Below the pieces are notes generated by a model. That model ran no database searches and was not told where the DNA came from. It was given only the letters and a program-made list of their open reading frames with translations. From the NCBI GenBank assembly GCA_947464585.1, contig CANHYS010000012.1, positions 1-13,360 of the forward strand: a stretch of 13,360 bases of DNA, read 5' to 3'. Position numbers and translations under genes: made by a program. This DNA comes from Planctomycetaceae bacterium (GTDB lineage Bacteria; Planctomycetota; Planctomycetia; Pirellulales; UBA1268). Shown here piece by piece: positions 7,279 through 13,360 of this stretch; the first letter of the stretch is position 1; every line of letters starts with the position of its first letter.

Positions 7279-10200
7279 CCACGACTCCGCATCACCTCAG
7301 TCTCGGCCTTGCGATCTGGTTGTTCGCGGCGGCGGCATGCGTCGGCGACGATGCCGACCGTGAGAAACGGGGCGCCGCCGTGACGCAGACGCCGGGGCTC
7401 GTCGCCTTCTGGGATTTTGTTGCCAGAGAGCCGGGCGGGGATCACCGCTTTGTGGCCCACGTGCCGGCGGGCTCACCGACCGACTATCCGCTCGATGCCG
7501 GGAACTACGTGCGGGATTTCTGGGGCGAAGGGCGGGAGGCGACCTATGCCGACTTTCCGCTCCTGGGCCGGGGGCCGTTCGGCGAGGCGATCCGGATCCG
7601 CAAGGAGGACGACCCGACCTTCCGGCCGCTGCTCTTCGTGCCACGGTCGAGGCTCCATGACACGCCACTCGACATCAAGGGGGCGGGCAAGTCGGTCACC
7701 GTTGTCGTCTGGGCGGTTCGTGAGAGCGGCAACCATGCCCTTGCCGGCATCTGGCACGAGGGGACCGATCTCCAGCAGGATTCGACCAAGGGGATCAAGA
7801 GGGCGGAGCGGGGCCAGCGGCAGTACGCCCTCTTCGCCGGGCTCAACAAGGAGGGGTCAGCCTGCGGCCATGTTTCAGAAAATGGCGCAAGCTCTTTTCT
7901 GAATCGTTACGCCCTCCACAAGTGCAACTCCGCCGAAGTCGCGGCCGCGGTGCCGGCCGACGCCGAACAGGCGGCACTTGATGCCGGCTGGCACTGCTTT
8001 GCGATGACGTTCGACCACGAGCGAAACGAGCTCACGGGCTGGCTCGACGGGAAGGCCGGCGATCGCTGGCTCGATGCGCCACAGAACGACAAGTTGCTGT
8101 CGTTCGCCGCCAACGCCTGGTTGCAGGGCCGGCTCCGGCGGCAGGAGGGAATGCAGGACGGCGAAGACGCGGCCTTCCCCGAGTCGCAGTTCTACACGCC
8201 ACCCGAGGATGAGCCGGTGGCCGTCAACGTCGTGAGCCAGACCGACGACGAGCGGGTGGAACTGCGGGAGTATCCGTTCACGAAACTGCGGGTGACGCTG
8301 CGGCGGTCGCCTGCGGGCGAGTGGGCTGAAGCCGACTGCCAACTGGCGTCGCTGCGTCTCAACCCCTGGTGGTATCCCCACGACATCTACACACCTGCCG
8401 ATGCCACAAGCGGTGGCCCATTTACGATCGGCCGGGTGATCCACTCGAGCCGTGGTATCGGTTTCACCGGCTGGATCGGCGGCGTGGCCGTCTTTGATCG
8501 GCCGCTCTCCGCCGCCGAACTCCGCACGCTCTCCGGAATCACGGCCGTTGCCACCGTGCCGGACAGGCCAGTTCCCTCGAAGCCGGTTCCATCAGAGACC
8601 GCTCCATCGAAGACAGTGACCGCCGAGATCTGTGAGCAGGGCCTTGCCGACAAGGACGCCTGGCCGGCCGAGCCCCCAGCGGCAACGGAATCGTTTGCGT
8701 TGCCCGCCTTCGGCCTGGACGAGCTTCCCGCGAAGTATGTGGACGACGGAATTCGCGGCGAGCGGCCGAGCCCGTCGCTCCTGCGGATGAAGGCCACGAT
8801 CGACATGCCTGCGGGCGTTCACCGCTTTCTGATCCGCTGCCGGAGCGGCTCGCGTCTGACGATTGGCGGAAAGGTCGTCGCCAAAACCCCCTTCGCGCCG
8901 AAGAATGGCGGCGACGGATCCCAGCACGACACCGAGCGGCTGAAGGCCTTCGATCCGGGGCCAGGGTATCGCTTTGCTCCAGGCGGAGAGTATGAGGCCG
9001 TCGCCGAACAAGAGACGGCGGCCGGGCCGGTGGACGTGGTCTTCGAGGCCTTCGTCGGGGGCCGCGCGGGAAACAACCCGCGCCGGGTCGAGCTGGGCGA
9101 AACGGTCGTGGCCTTGAGTCCGGCGGGATCCGATGCGTGGACCCTGCTGGCGGCAGACGGGGCGGTGATCCCCTACACAGACGCCGCCTGGGAGGCCTAT
9201 CGTTCCCGACGCGTCGCCGAAATGGCCGAACTCAACAGGATCGTCCGGGCCCGGCTGCGAGAGGCTGACGACTCTTGGACGAAGCGGCACGAATCCGCTC
9301 TGGCATGGCTGGCAGCGACGCCAGAGGTGACGGCACCCCACCTGCCACCGGCCGAACTGCCTCCCAACGCCGACATTCGCACGCCAATCGATGCCTTCAT
9401 CGTGGACCGTTTTGTGAAGGCGATCGGGGAGACCGGCCAGAAGACGCACGGCACGATCGACTTCTTCCGCGATATCCAGCCCCTCCTCGAGAGCCGCTGC
9501 CTGGAGTGCCATCGCGGTCCGCGGGCCAAGGGGGGACTGCGTCTCGACGATCCAACGGCCGCGATCGCCGGGGGCGACAGCGGCCCAGCGATCCTGCCCG
9601 GTAATGCAACTGGCAGCGAACTCCTGCGACGGGTGCAGGCGGAGGACGGCGACGAACGGATGCCCCCGACCGGCGAACGGCTGACGCCGGCTCAGACAGA
9701 GCTTCTCGCCAGCTGGATCAAGGAGGGGGCGGAATGGCCCGCCATCCGAGTCGTGCGGCGGGATCTCACTCCGCCGGTCGATGACCTCGGCTTCATCCGC
9801 CGCGTGATGCTCGACACCGTGGGGCTGCCGCCGACCGACGCCGAGGCCCGCAGCTTCGCCGCCGACACCGCGGCCGACAAGCGGGCCCGACTCATCGATC
9901 GACTGCTCGACGACGACCGCTGGGCCGACCACTGGATGCCGCTCTGGCAGGACCTGCTCGCCGAGAATCCCAATATCCTTAACCCCACGCTCAACAACAC
10001 CGGCCCCTTCCGCAGATGGCTGCACGATGCCCTGCTCGACGACCTTCCGCTCGACCGGATGGTGACGCAACTCATCCTCCAGCAGGGAAGCGTGATTGCG
10101 GGCGGGCCCGCCGGCTTCGGCATGGCCTCGCAGAACGATGTCCCCTATGCCACGAAGGGCACGATCATCACCGCCGCCTTCCTCGGCATCGACACGAAGT

Positions 10201-11609
10201 GTGCCCGCTGCCACGACTCGCCAGCAGGCTTCGCCAAGCAGCAGCAGCTCTTCGAGATTGGAGCGATGCTCGCTGGCAGGCCGCTCAAGGTGCCCAAGAC
10301 AAGCAGTGTGGATCCCGCAAAGCTTCATGCTGGAGGTCGCACGCCGCTGATCGAGGTGACCCTCTCGCCGGGCACGACCGTGCAGCCGGAGTGGCCGTTC
10401 GCGATGCTCGGCGGAACGACATCGCAGCCCGCTCCAGCGCACAAGCCTCACGACGAACACCAGCAGCCCGCCGCGACCGCCAGTCGGCCCCCATCCGATG
10501 CCGATCTCGCCGACCAGTCGGCTGCACCACCACCAGAGGCATCAAAGCAGAAGGCGGACGACAAGCCTGCGGAGCCGCCGGTCAACATGGCGACCCGCGA
10601 GCGGCTTGCCGAGTTGCTCACGGCGCCGGAGAACGAACGGTTCGCGCAGGTGGCGGCCAACCGGATCTGGGCCCGGTTCATGGGACGTGGAATCGTCGAG
10701 CCGCTCGACGACTGGGAGAAGGGCAGGCCGACCCATCCGGATCTGCTGCGGTTCCTGGGCCGCGAGTTCGTCCGCTCCGGCTACCGGGTCAAGCACATGG
10801 CCCGGATGATCCTCAATTCCGCGGCCTATCAGCGGGCGGTCGACTCGGCCCTGACGGCACCCGATCCGCTCTTCACGGCTGCCGAGCCGCGGCGGCTGTC
10901 GGCGGAGCAGGTGGTCGATTCACTGACCGCGGCGACCGGCAAGCGGGTGGTGCTCGAACGGGTCTGTCTCGATCTCAATGGGCGTCGTGAGGTTGCCAAC
11001 GCCATCGATCTCGGTATGCCGGGCCGCGCCTGGATGCTCGCCTCGCTCTCCAATGAGAGGGATCGGCCCAGTCTGGCTCTGCCCCGACTGCAGGCCGTGG
11101 CCGACGTGCTGACAGCGTTTGGCTGGCGGGGTGCCCGGCAGGATCCGACGAGTGTCCGCGATACCGCGGCCAACGCCCTGCAGCCTGCCATTCTCGCAAA
11201 CGGCGTGCTGACGAACTGGCTCGTCAGGCTCAGCGACGATCACCCACTCGCCTCAGTGGCGATCGAGGCTTCCTCCGCGGAGCAACTCGTCGAGGATCTC
11301 TTCATGCGGATTCTCACGCGGCCGCCGACCGCCGCCGAGCTGGCTCTCCATACCACGCACCTGCAGAGCGGATTCGAGCGGCGGGTGATTGCCGCCGCCG
11401 GCCCGCGGCCCCGGGAACATGCACCGCCCCCGTTCGTCACCTGGACAAATCACCTCCAGGCAGAAGCCGGTCCGCTCAAGGAGTCGATGCGGGCGGCGGC
11501 GGAGGCGGGGGACCCGCCGACGCTGCGGCTCGACGCCGAGTGGCGGCAGCGCTGCGAGGATCTGATCTGGACGCTCATCAACGCCCCGGAGATGCTCTTT
11601 AGACCATGA
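7275..11609 (+). CDS. Large LamG / PA14-like / PSCyt1 / DUF1549 / DUF1553 protein
   Basis: The protein has 1444 aa. The signal segment [15 protein letters not shown] could be Sec type I; C22 after AAA is a weak lipobox candidate. A large LamG-like sandwich covers ~38-423 ([39 protein letters not shown], and [21 protein letters not shown]). A Pro-rich linker ([16 protein letters not shown]) follows, then a PA14-like sandwich at ~476-612 ([21 protein letters not shown]) and a helical stretch. PSCyt1 spans ~725-822 with CLECH (C742, C745, H746) and M796 in [13 protein letters not shown]1549 covers ~830-1000 with a second CxxCH, CARCH (C976, C979, H980). A disordered linker at ~1045-1104 is followed by DUF1553 from ~1105. 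The first DUF1549 helix ([13 protein letters not shown], 701-713) lies before PSCyt1, so PSCyt1 appears nested. It overlaps both neighbours by 4 nt. The role is unknown; surface polysaccharide binding plus a heme-like centre is inferred. Confidence 0.92.
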   Translation: MTTTPHHLSLGLAIWLFAAAACVGDDADREKRGAAVTQTPGLVAFWDFVAREPGGDHRFVAHVPAGSPTDYPLDAGNYVRDFWGEGREATYADFPLLGRGPFGEAIRIRKEDDPTFRPLLFVPRSRLHDTPLDIKGAGKSVTVVVWAVRESGNHALAGIWHEGTDLQQDSTKGIKRAERGQRQYALFAGLNKEGSACGHVSENGASSFLNRYALHKCNSAEVAAAVPADAEQAALDAGWHCFAMTFDHERNELTGWLDGKAGDRWLDAPQNDKLLSFAANAWLQGRLRRQEGMQDGEDAAFPESQFYTPPEDEPVAVNVVSQTDDERVELREYPFTKLRVTLRRSPAGEWAEADCQLASLRLNPWWYPHDIYTPADATSGGPFTIGRVIHSSRGIGFTGWIGGVAVFDRPLSAAELRTLSGITAVATVPDRPVPSKPVPSETAPSKTVTAEICEQGLADKDAWPAEPPAATESFALPAFGLDELPAKYVDDGIRGERPSPSLLRMKATIDMPAGVHRFLIRCRSGSRLTIGGKVVAKTPFAPKNGGDGSQHDTERLKAFDPGPGYRFAPGGEYEAVAEQETAAGPVDVVFEAFVGGRAGNNPRRVELGETVVALSPAGSDAWTLLAADGAVIPYTDAAWEAYRSRRVAEMAELNRIVRARLREADDSWTKRHESALAWLAATPEVTAPHLPPAELPPNADIRTPIDAFIVDRFVKAIGETGQKTHGTIDFFRDIQPLLESRCLECHRGPRAKGGLRLDDPTAAIAGGDSGPAILPGNATGSELLRRVQAEDGDERMPPTGERLTPAQTELLASWIKEGAEWPAIRVVRRDLTPPVDDLGFIRRVMLDTVGLPPTDAEARSFAADTAADKRARLIDRLLDDDRWADHWMPLWQDLLAENPNILNPTLNNTGPFRRWLHDALLDDLPLDRMVTQLILQQGSVIAGGPAGFGMASQNDVPYATKGTIITAAFLGIDTKCARCHDSPAGFAKQQQLFEIGAMLAGRPLKVPKTSSVDPAKLHAGGRTPLIEVTLSPGTTVQPEWPFAMLGGTTSQPAPAHKPHDEHQQPAATASRPPSDADLADQSAAPPPEASKQKADDKPAEPPVNMATRERLAELLTAPENERFAQVAANRIWARFMGRGIVEPLDDWEKGRPTHPDLLRFLGREFVRSGYRVKHMARMILNSAAYQRAVDSALTAPDPLFTAAEPRRLSAEQVVDSLTAATGKRVVLERVCLDLNGRREVANAIDLGMPGRAWMLASLSNERDRPSLALPRLQAVADVLTAFGWRGARQDPTSVRDTAANALQPAILANGVLTNWLVRLSDDHPLASVAIEASSAEQLVEDLFMRILTRPPTAAELALHTTHLQSGFERRVIAAAGPRPREHAPPPFVTWTNHLQAEAGPLKESMRAAAEAGDPPTLRLDAEWRQRCEDLIWTLINAPEMLFRP
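10407..10586 (+). other. Disordered Pro/Ala/Gln/His linker between DUF1549 and DUF1553
   Basis: Residues ~1045-1104 of the 1444-aa protein are low in hydrophobic residues and rich in Pro, Ala, Gln, Lys and Asp (stretches such as [39 protein letters not shown]). This suggests a flexible tether separating the DUF1549 half from the DUF1553 half. The reading frame is intact across it. Confidence 0.7.
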
Positions 11610-12955
11610 GCCAGACAACCCGATCGACCCACACCGCCAGCCGCCTGATCGGTTCGGCGGCCCACGTTGACCGCCGCAGCTTCCTCGGCACCACGCTGGG
11701 AACGACCCTGGGAACGACCTTGGCCACGCTCGCGCCGTCGCTTGCCCGTGGCACCGAACCAGCTCCATCGCCACTCGGCAAGGCAGAGCACTGCATCATG
11801 ATCTGGCTGGGCGGTGGCATGTCCCAGGTTGACACGTTCGACCCGAAGCCGCTCGGCGATCCGAAGGCGAAGCCGTCCCGCTCCGGGAGCGCCTACGCCG
11901 CGATCGACACGGCCGTGCCGGGAGTGCAGGTCACTGAGCACCTCGCACGCACCGCCCGGCTGATGGACCGGATCACGGCCGTCCGCACGGTGAACCATCG
12001 CGTGGTGGACGAGCACGCCTTCGCCACGAACCTCGTTCACACCGGCCGCATGATCAGCGGCAGCACGGTCTATCCATCGATCGGGAGCATCGTGGCGCAC
12101 AGCCGCGGCGCGGTTGATCCGTCGGTGCCTGCCTACATGCTCATCGGCTATCCCAACGTCAGCCGCGGCCCCGGATTCTTGGGCGCCAAGGCAGGCTTCG
12201 TCTATCTGGTGGACACGAGCGCCGGACCAGCGGGGTTCACCAGGCCCACTGACGTTTCCGAAGATCGGGCGGCACGACGACAGCGGCTGCTCGACCCTCT
12301 GCAGCAGCGGGTTTCCGTCGGCGCGACGCAGTCAGAGTATCTCCAGGCGCAGGCCGACGCTCTCCGTCTGGCAGGCCCCGGCTTCATGCGTCATTTCGAG
12401 CTCGATCGAGAGCCTGGCTCGCTGAGAGACGCTTATGGCGGTGAGTTTGGCCAGCGGTGCCTGCTCGCACGGAGGCTCGTGCAGTCTGGCGTGCGGTTCA
12501 TCGAGGTTTCGCACAACCTCACTTTCGTCAACGGCACCGGCTGGGACACCCACAACGACGGCCAGCTGAACCAGCACCTGCTGATCCGCGACCTCGACCA
12601 GGCGCTCTCGGCGCTCGTGACAGACCTCGAGGAGAAAGACCTGCTCGACCGCACGCTCGTCGTCGTGGCCACAGAGTTTGGCCGCCCCTCGGCCTTCGAC
12701 TCCGGCGGCGGTCGCGGCCATCAGGGGACCGCGTTTTCGCTGGTGCTCGCGGGCGGCGGGCTCGCCCACTCAGGTGCCTACGGCGTGACCGACGACGAGA
12801 GCAAGACGCCGGTCGAGCATGCGGTGAGTGTGCCCGATTTCCACGCCACGGTTCTGGCGACGCTTGGCATCCCTCCGCACACCGAACTGCTCGACGGCGC
12901 CCGGCCCGTGCCGGTGACCGACGGCGGTGTGCCGATCGCAAAGCTCCTCGGCTGA
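11606..12955 (+). CDS. DUF1501 protein, second subfamily, Tat-exported
   Basis: The protein has 449 aa. A twin-arginine motif DRRSFLG (R23, R24) is followed by the repetitive hydrophobic region [25 protein letters not shown]1501 follows: [18 protein letters not shown] (Q74, D76), GWDTHNDGQ (D314, H316), TEFGRP (356-361), GRGHQGTAF (H372) and [16 protein letters not shown] (D411, H413), ending in [16 protein letters not shown]. It differs from the DUF1501 protein at 4448 at key places (GGPSHID there, GGMSQVD here; GRDHN there, GRGHQ here). It is therefore a separate, long-diverged subfamily, not a recent copy, and probably the dedicated partner of the 1444-aa protein it follows. The start overlaps the previous stop by 4 nt. 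No good Shine-Dalgarno is visible (GGAG at 11588-11591 is 14 nt away), so translation probably depends on coupling. The enzymatic role is unknown. Confidence 0.93.
   Translation: MSQTTRSTHTASRLIGSAAHVDRRSFLGTTLGTTLGTTLATLAPSLARGTEPAPSPLGKAEHCIMIWLGGGMSQVDTFDPKPLGDPKAKPSRSGSAYAAIDTAVPGVQVTEHLARTARLMDRITAVRTVNHRVVDEHAFATNLVHTGRMISGSTVYPSIGSIVAHSRGAVDPSVPAYMLIGYPNVSRGPGFLGAKAGFVYLVDTSAGPAGFTRPTDVSEDRAARRQRLLDPLQQRVSVGATQSEYLQAQADALRLAGPGFMRHFELDREPGSLRDAYGGEFGQRCLLARRLVQSGVRFIEVSHNLTFVNGTGWDTHNDGQLNQHLLIRDLDQALSALVTDLEEKDLLDRTLVVVATEFGRPSAFDSGGGRGHQGTAFSLVLAGGGLAHSGAYGVTDDESKTPVEHAVSVPDFHATVLATLGIPPHTELLDGARPVPVTDGGVPIAKLLG
11687..11722 (+). repeat. Three tandem 12-bp units within the Tat signal of the second DUF1501 gene
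   Basis: Three consecutive 12-nt units (GGCACCACGCTG, GGAACGACCCTG, GGAACGACCTTG) encode GTTL three times (residues 28-39), immediately after the twin-arginine motif. The last two differ at one base. The unit length is a multiple of three, so gain or loss of a unit only lengthens or shortens the signal's hydrophobic core. Confidence 0.85.
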
Positions 12956-13009
12956 GCCGCGGAGACTCCCAAGCAGGCGGTCCGTGTGGAACGGATGACG
13001 GCGCGGCTC
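12954..13009 (+). repeat. Inverted repeat / structured 3' region at the operon end
   Basis: GAGCCGCG (12954-12961, overlapping the TGA stop) and CGCGGCTC (13002-13009) are perfect 8-bp reverse complements 40 nt apart. Between them TCCGT (12981-12985) and ACGGA (12991-12995) form a 5-bp hairpin with a GTGGA loop. The RNA could fold as a long stem with a nested hairpin at the end of the operon transcript. Chance pairing is possible in GC-rich DNA. Confidence 0.4.
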
Positions 13010-13057
13010 TTCGAACGGCGGCGTCGCGCCACACCTCGCGGCATCCCCCAACGAGCT

Positions 13058-13087
13058 GGCCCGTAGCCCCGACGGCCGCTTTTTCTT
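13058..13087 (+). terminator. Candidate intrinsic terminator of the operon
   Basis: GGCC(C)GT pairs with ACGGCC (one bulged C, 7-nt loop AGCCCCG), and a T-run, TTTTTCTT, follows two bases later at 13080-13087. It lies about 100 nt after the last operon gene and just before the next promoter, the expected place. The stem is short, so efficiency is uncertain. Confidence 0.5.
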
Positions 13088-13097
13088 CCGCCAGCAG

Positions 13098-13126
13098 TTG
13101 ACGCTTATGCTATACGTCTGTATAGT
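13098..13126 (+). promoter_or_regulatory. Sigma70-type promoter of the comM/yifB-like gene
   Basis: TTGACG (13098-13103) and TATAGT (13121-13126) are separated by exactly 17 nt, close to consensus for both elements. Transcription would start near 13132-13134, about 35 nt before the ATG. Confidence 0.75.
13110..13125. repeat. Operator-like inverted repeat CTATAC-GTCT-GTATAG
   Basis: Perfect 6-bp arms with a 4-nt spacer cover the -10 element of the promoter at 13098-13126. A dimeric repressor bound here would block RNA polymerase. The repressor is not identifiable from this window, and the -10 itself contributes most of the right arm, so coincidence is possible. Confidence 0.4.
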
Positions 13127-13154
13127 ACTCGCGACACAAGCATCCGCATGCTCT

Positions 13155-13160
13155 GGAGGA
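13155..13160 (+). promoter_or_regulatory. Ribosome binding site of the comM/yifB-like gene
   Basis: GGAGGA lies 7 nt before ATG 13168, a strong site that fixes this start. Confidence 0.85.
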
Positions 13161-13167
13161 CTTCGCC

Positions 13168-13360
13168 ATGCTCGCACGACTACAGACTTTTTCACTGCTG
13201 GGAATCGACGCGTTGCCCGTGGACGTGGAGGTCGACGTCTCGACCGGTGCCCTGCCCTCGACCGTACTCGTGGGCCTGCCCGATCCCGCCATCCGCGAGA
13301 GCACCCACCGCGTCGCGCGGGCGATGGTCAACTCCGGCTTCAACCGGCCCAACGACCGGA
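13168..13360 (+). CDS. comM: ComM/YifB family Mg chelatase-like AAA+ ATPase, N-terminal fragment (3' end outside window)
   Basis: 64 residues are visible before the window ends. The start MLARLQTFSLLGIDALPV, then VDVEVDVSTGALPSTVLVGLPD, then AIRESTHRVARAMVNSGF matches the N-terminal ChlI-like domain of the YifB/ComM family. The hallmark is an alternating 'G-x-x-a-x-x-V-x-V-E-x-d-x-x-x-G-L-P-x-x-x-i-V-G-L-P-D-x-A-v-r-E-s-r-e-R-V-r-s-A' pattern. The AAA+ ATPase and C-terminal domains would lie downstream. In Haemophilus and Vibrio, ComM is a hexameric helicase that promotes branch migration when incoming DNA recombines during natural transformation. The start is well supported by GGAGGA 7 nt upstream and a promoter 35-70 nt upstream. 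It is functionally unrelated to the preceding operon, from which a candidate terminator separates it. Confidence 0.85.
   Translation, partial: MLARLQTFSLLGIDALPVDVEVDVSTGALPSTVLVGLPDPAIRESTHRVARAMVNSGFNRPNDR

Noticed and set aside
8592..10460. Long minus-strand open frame (622 codons)
   Set aside because: Antisense shadow of the 1444-aa gene, with no domain signature and no plausible ribosome site or promoter.
1..13360. CRISPR arrays, tRNA/rRNA genes, insertion sequences, phage or defence genes
   Set aside because: No repeat-spacer pattern, no cloverleaf or CCA-type tRNA ends, no transposase or integrase motifs and no terminal inverted repeats with target duplications were seen. Nearly all sequence is explained by the seven genes.

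Overview
The window is GC-rich, densely coded on the + strand, and almost certainly from a planctomycete. The evidence is two proteins with the planctomycete-typical domain set PSCyt1 / PSCyt2 (DUF1549) / PSD1 (DUF1553), each followed by a Tat-exported DUF1501 protein, plus the 3' end of a right-handed beta-helix protein with the usual planctomycete C-terminal jelly-roll domain. No genus can be named from what is visible.

Layout. Positions 1-825 hold the end of a beta-helix/LamG-like secreted protein. Positions 826-1048 are a relatively AT-rich gap with a probable promoter and a perfect 12-bp palindrome. Positions 1049-12955 form one five-gene operon: (A) a 1121-aa PSCyt1-DUF1549-DUF1553 protein with a LamG-like domain spliced into its DUF1553 part; (B) a 486-aa DUF1501 protein; (C) a 456-aa polysaccharide pyruvyl transferase-like protein with an apparent Tat signal; (D) a 1444-aa LamG / PA14-like / PSCyt1 / DUF1549 / DUF1553 protein; (E) a 449-aa DUF1501 protein of a different subfamily from B. 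A-B are 33 nt apart; B-C overlap by 1 nt, C-D by 4 nt and D-E by 4 nt, so the five proteins are probably made together. Positions 12956-13167 hold a structured 3' region, a candidate terminator and a textbook sigma70-type promoter. From 13168 the N-terminus of a ComM/YifB-type Mg-chelatase-like ATPase runs off the window.

How the genes may work together (inference). A and D carry Sec-type signal sequences, two CxxCH motifs each, and carbohydrate-binding-like beta-sandwich domains. B and E are alkaline-phosphatase-superfamily-like proteins with Tat signals. C also looks Tat-exported. This makes an envelope or periplasmic assembly of two cytochrome-like/DUF1501 pairs built around one pyruvyl-transferase-fold protein, plausibly acting on a surface or environmental polysaccharide. 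No biochemical role is established for the PSD1/DUF1501 pairs, so the substrate and reaction are unknown. The operon arrangement, the exported pyruvyl-transferase fold, and the domain-within-domain architecture of A and D are the most interesting points.
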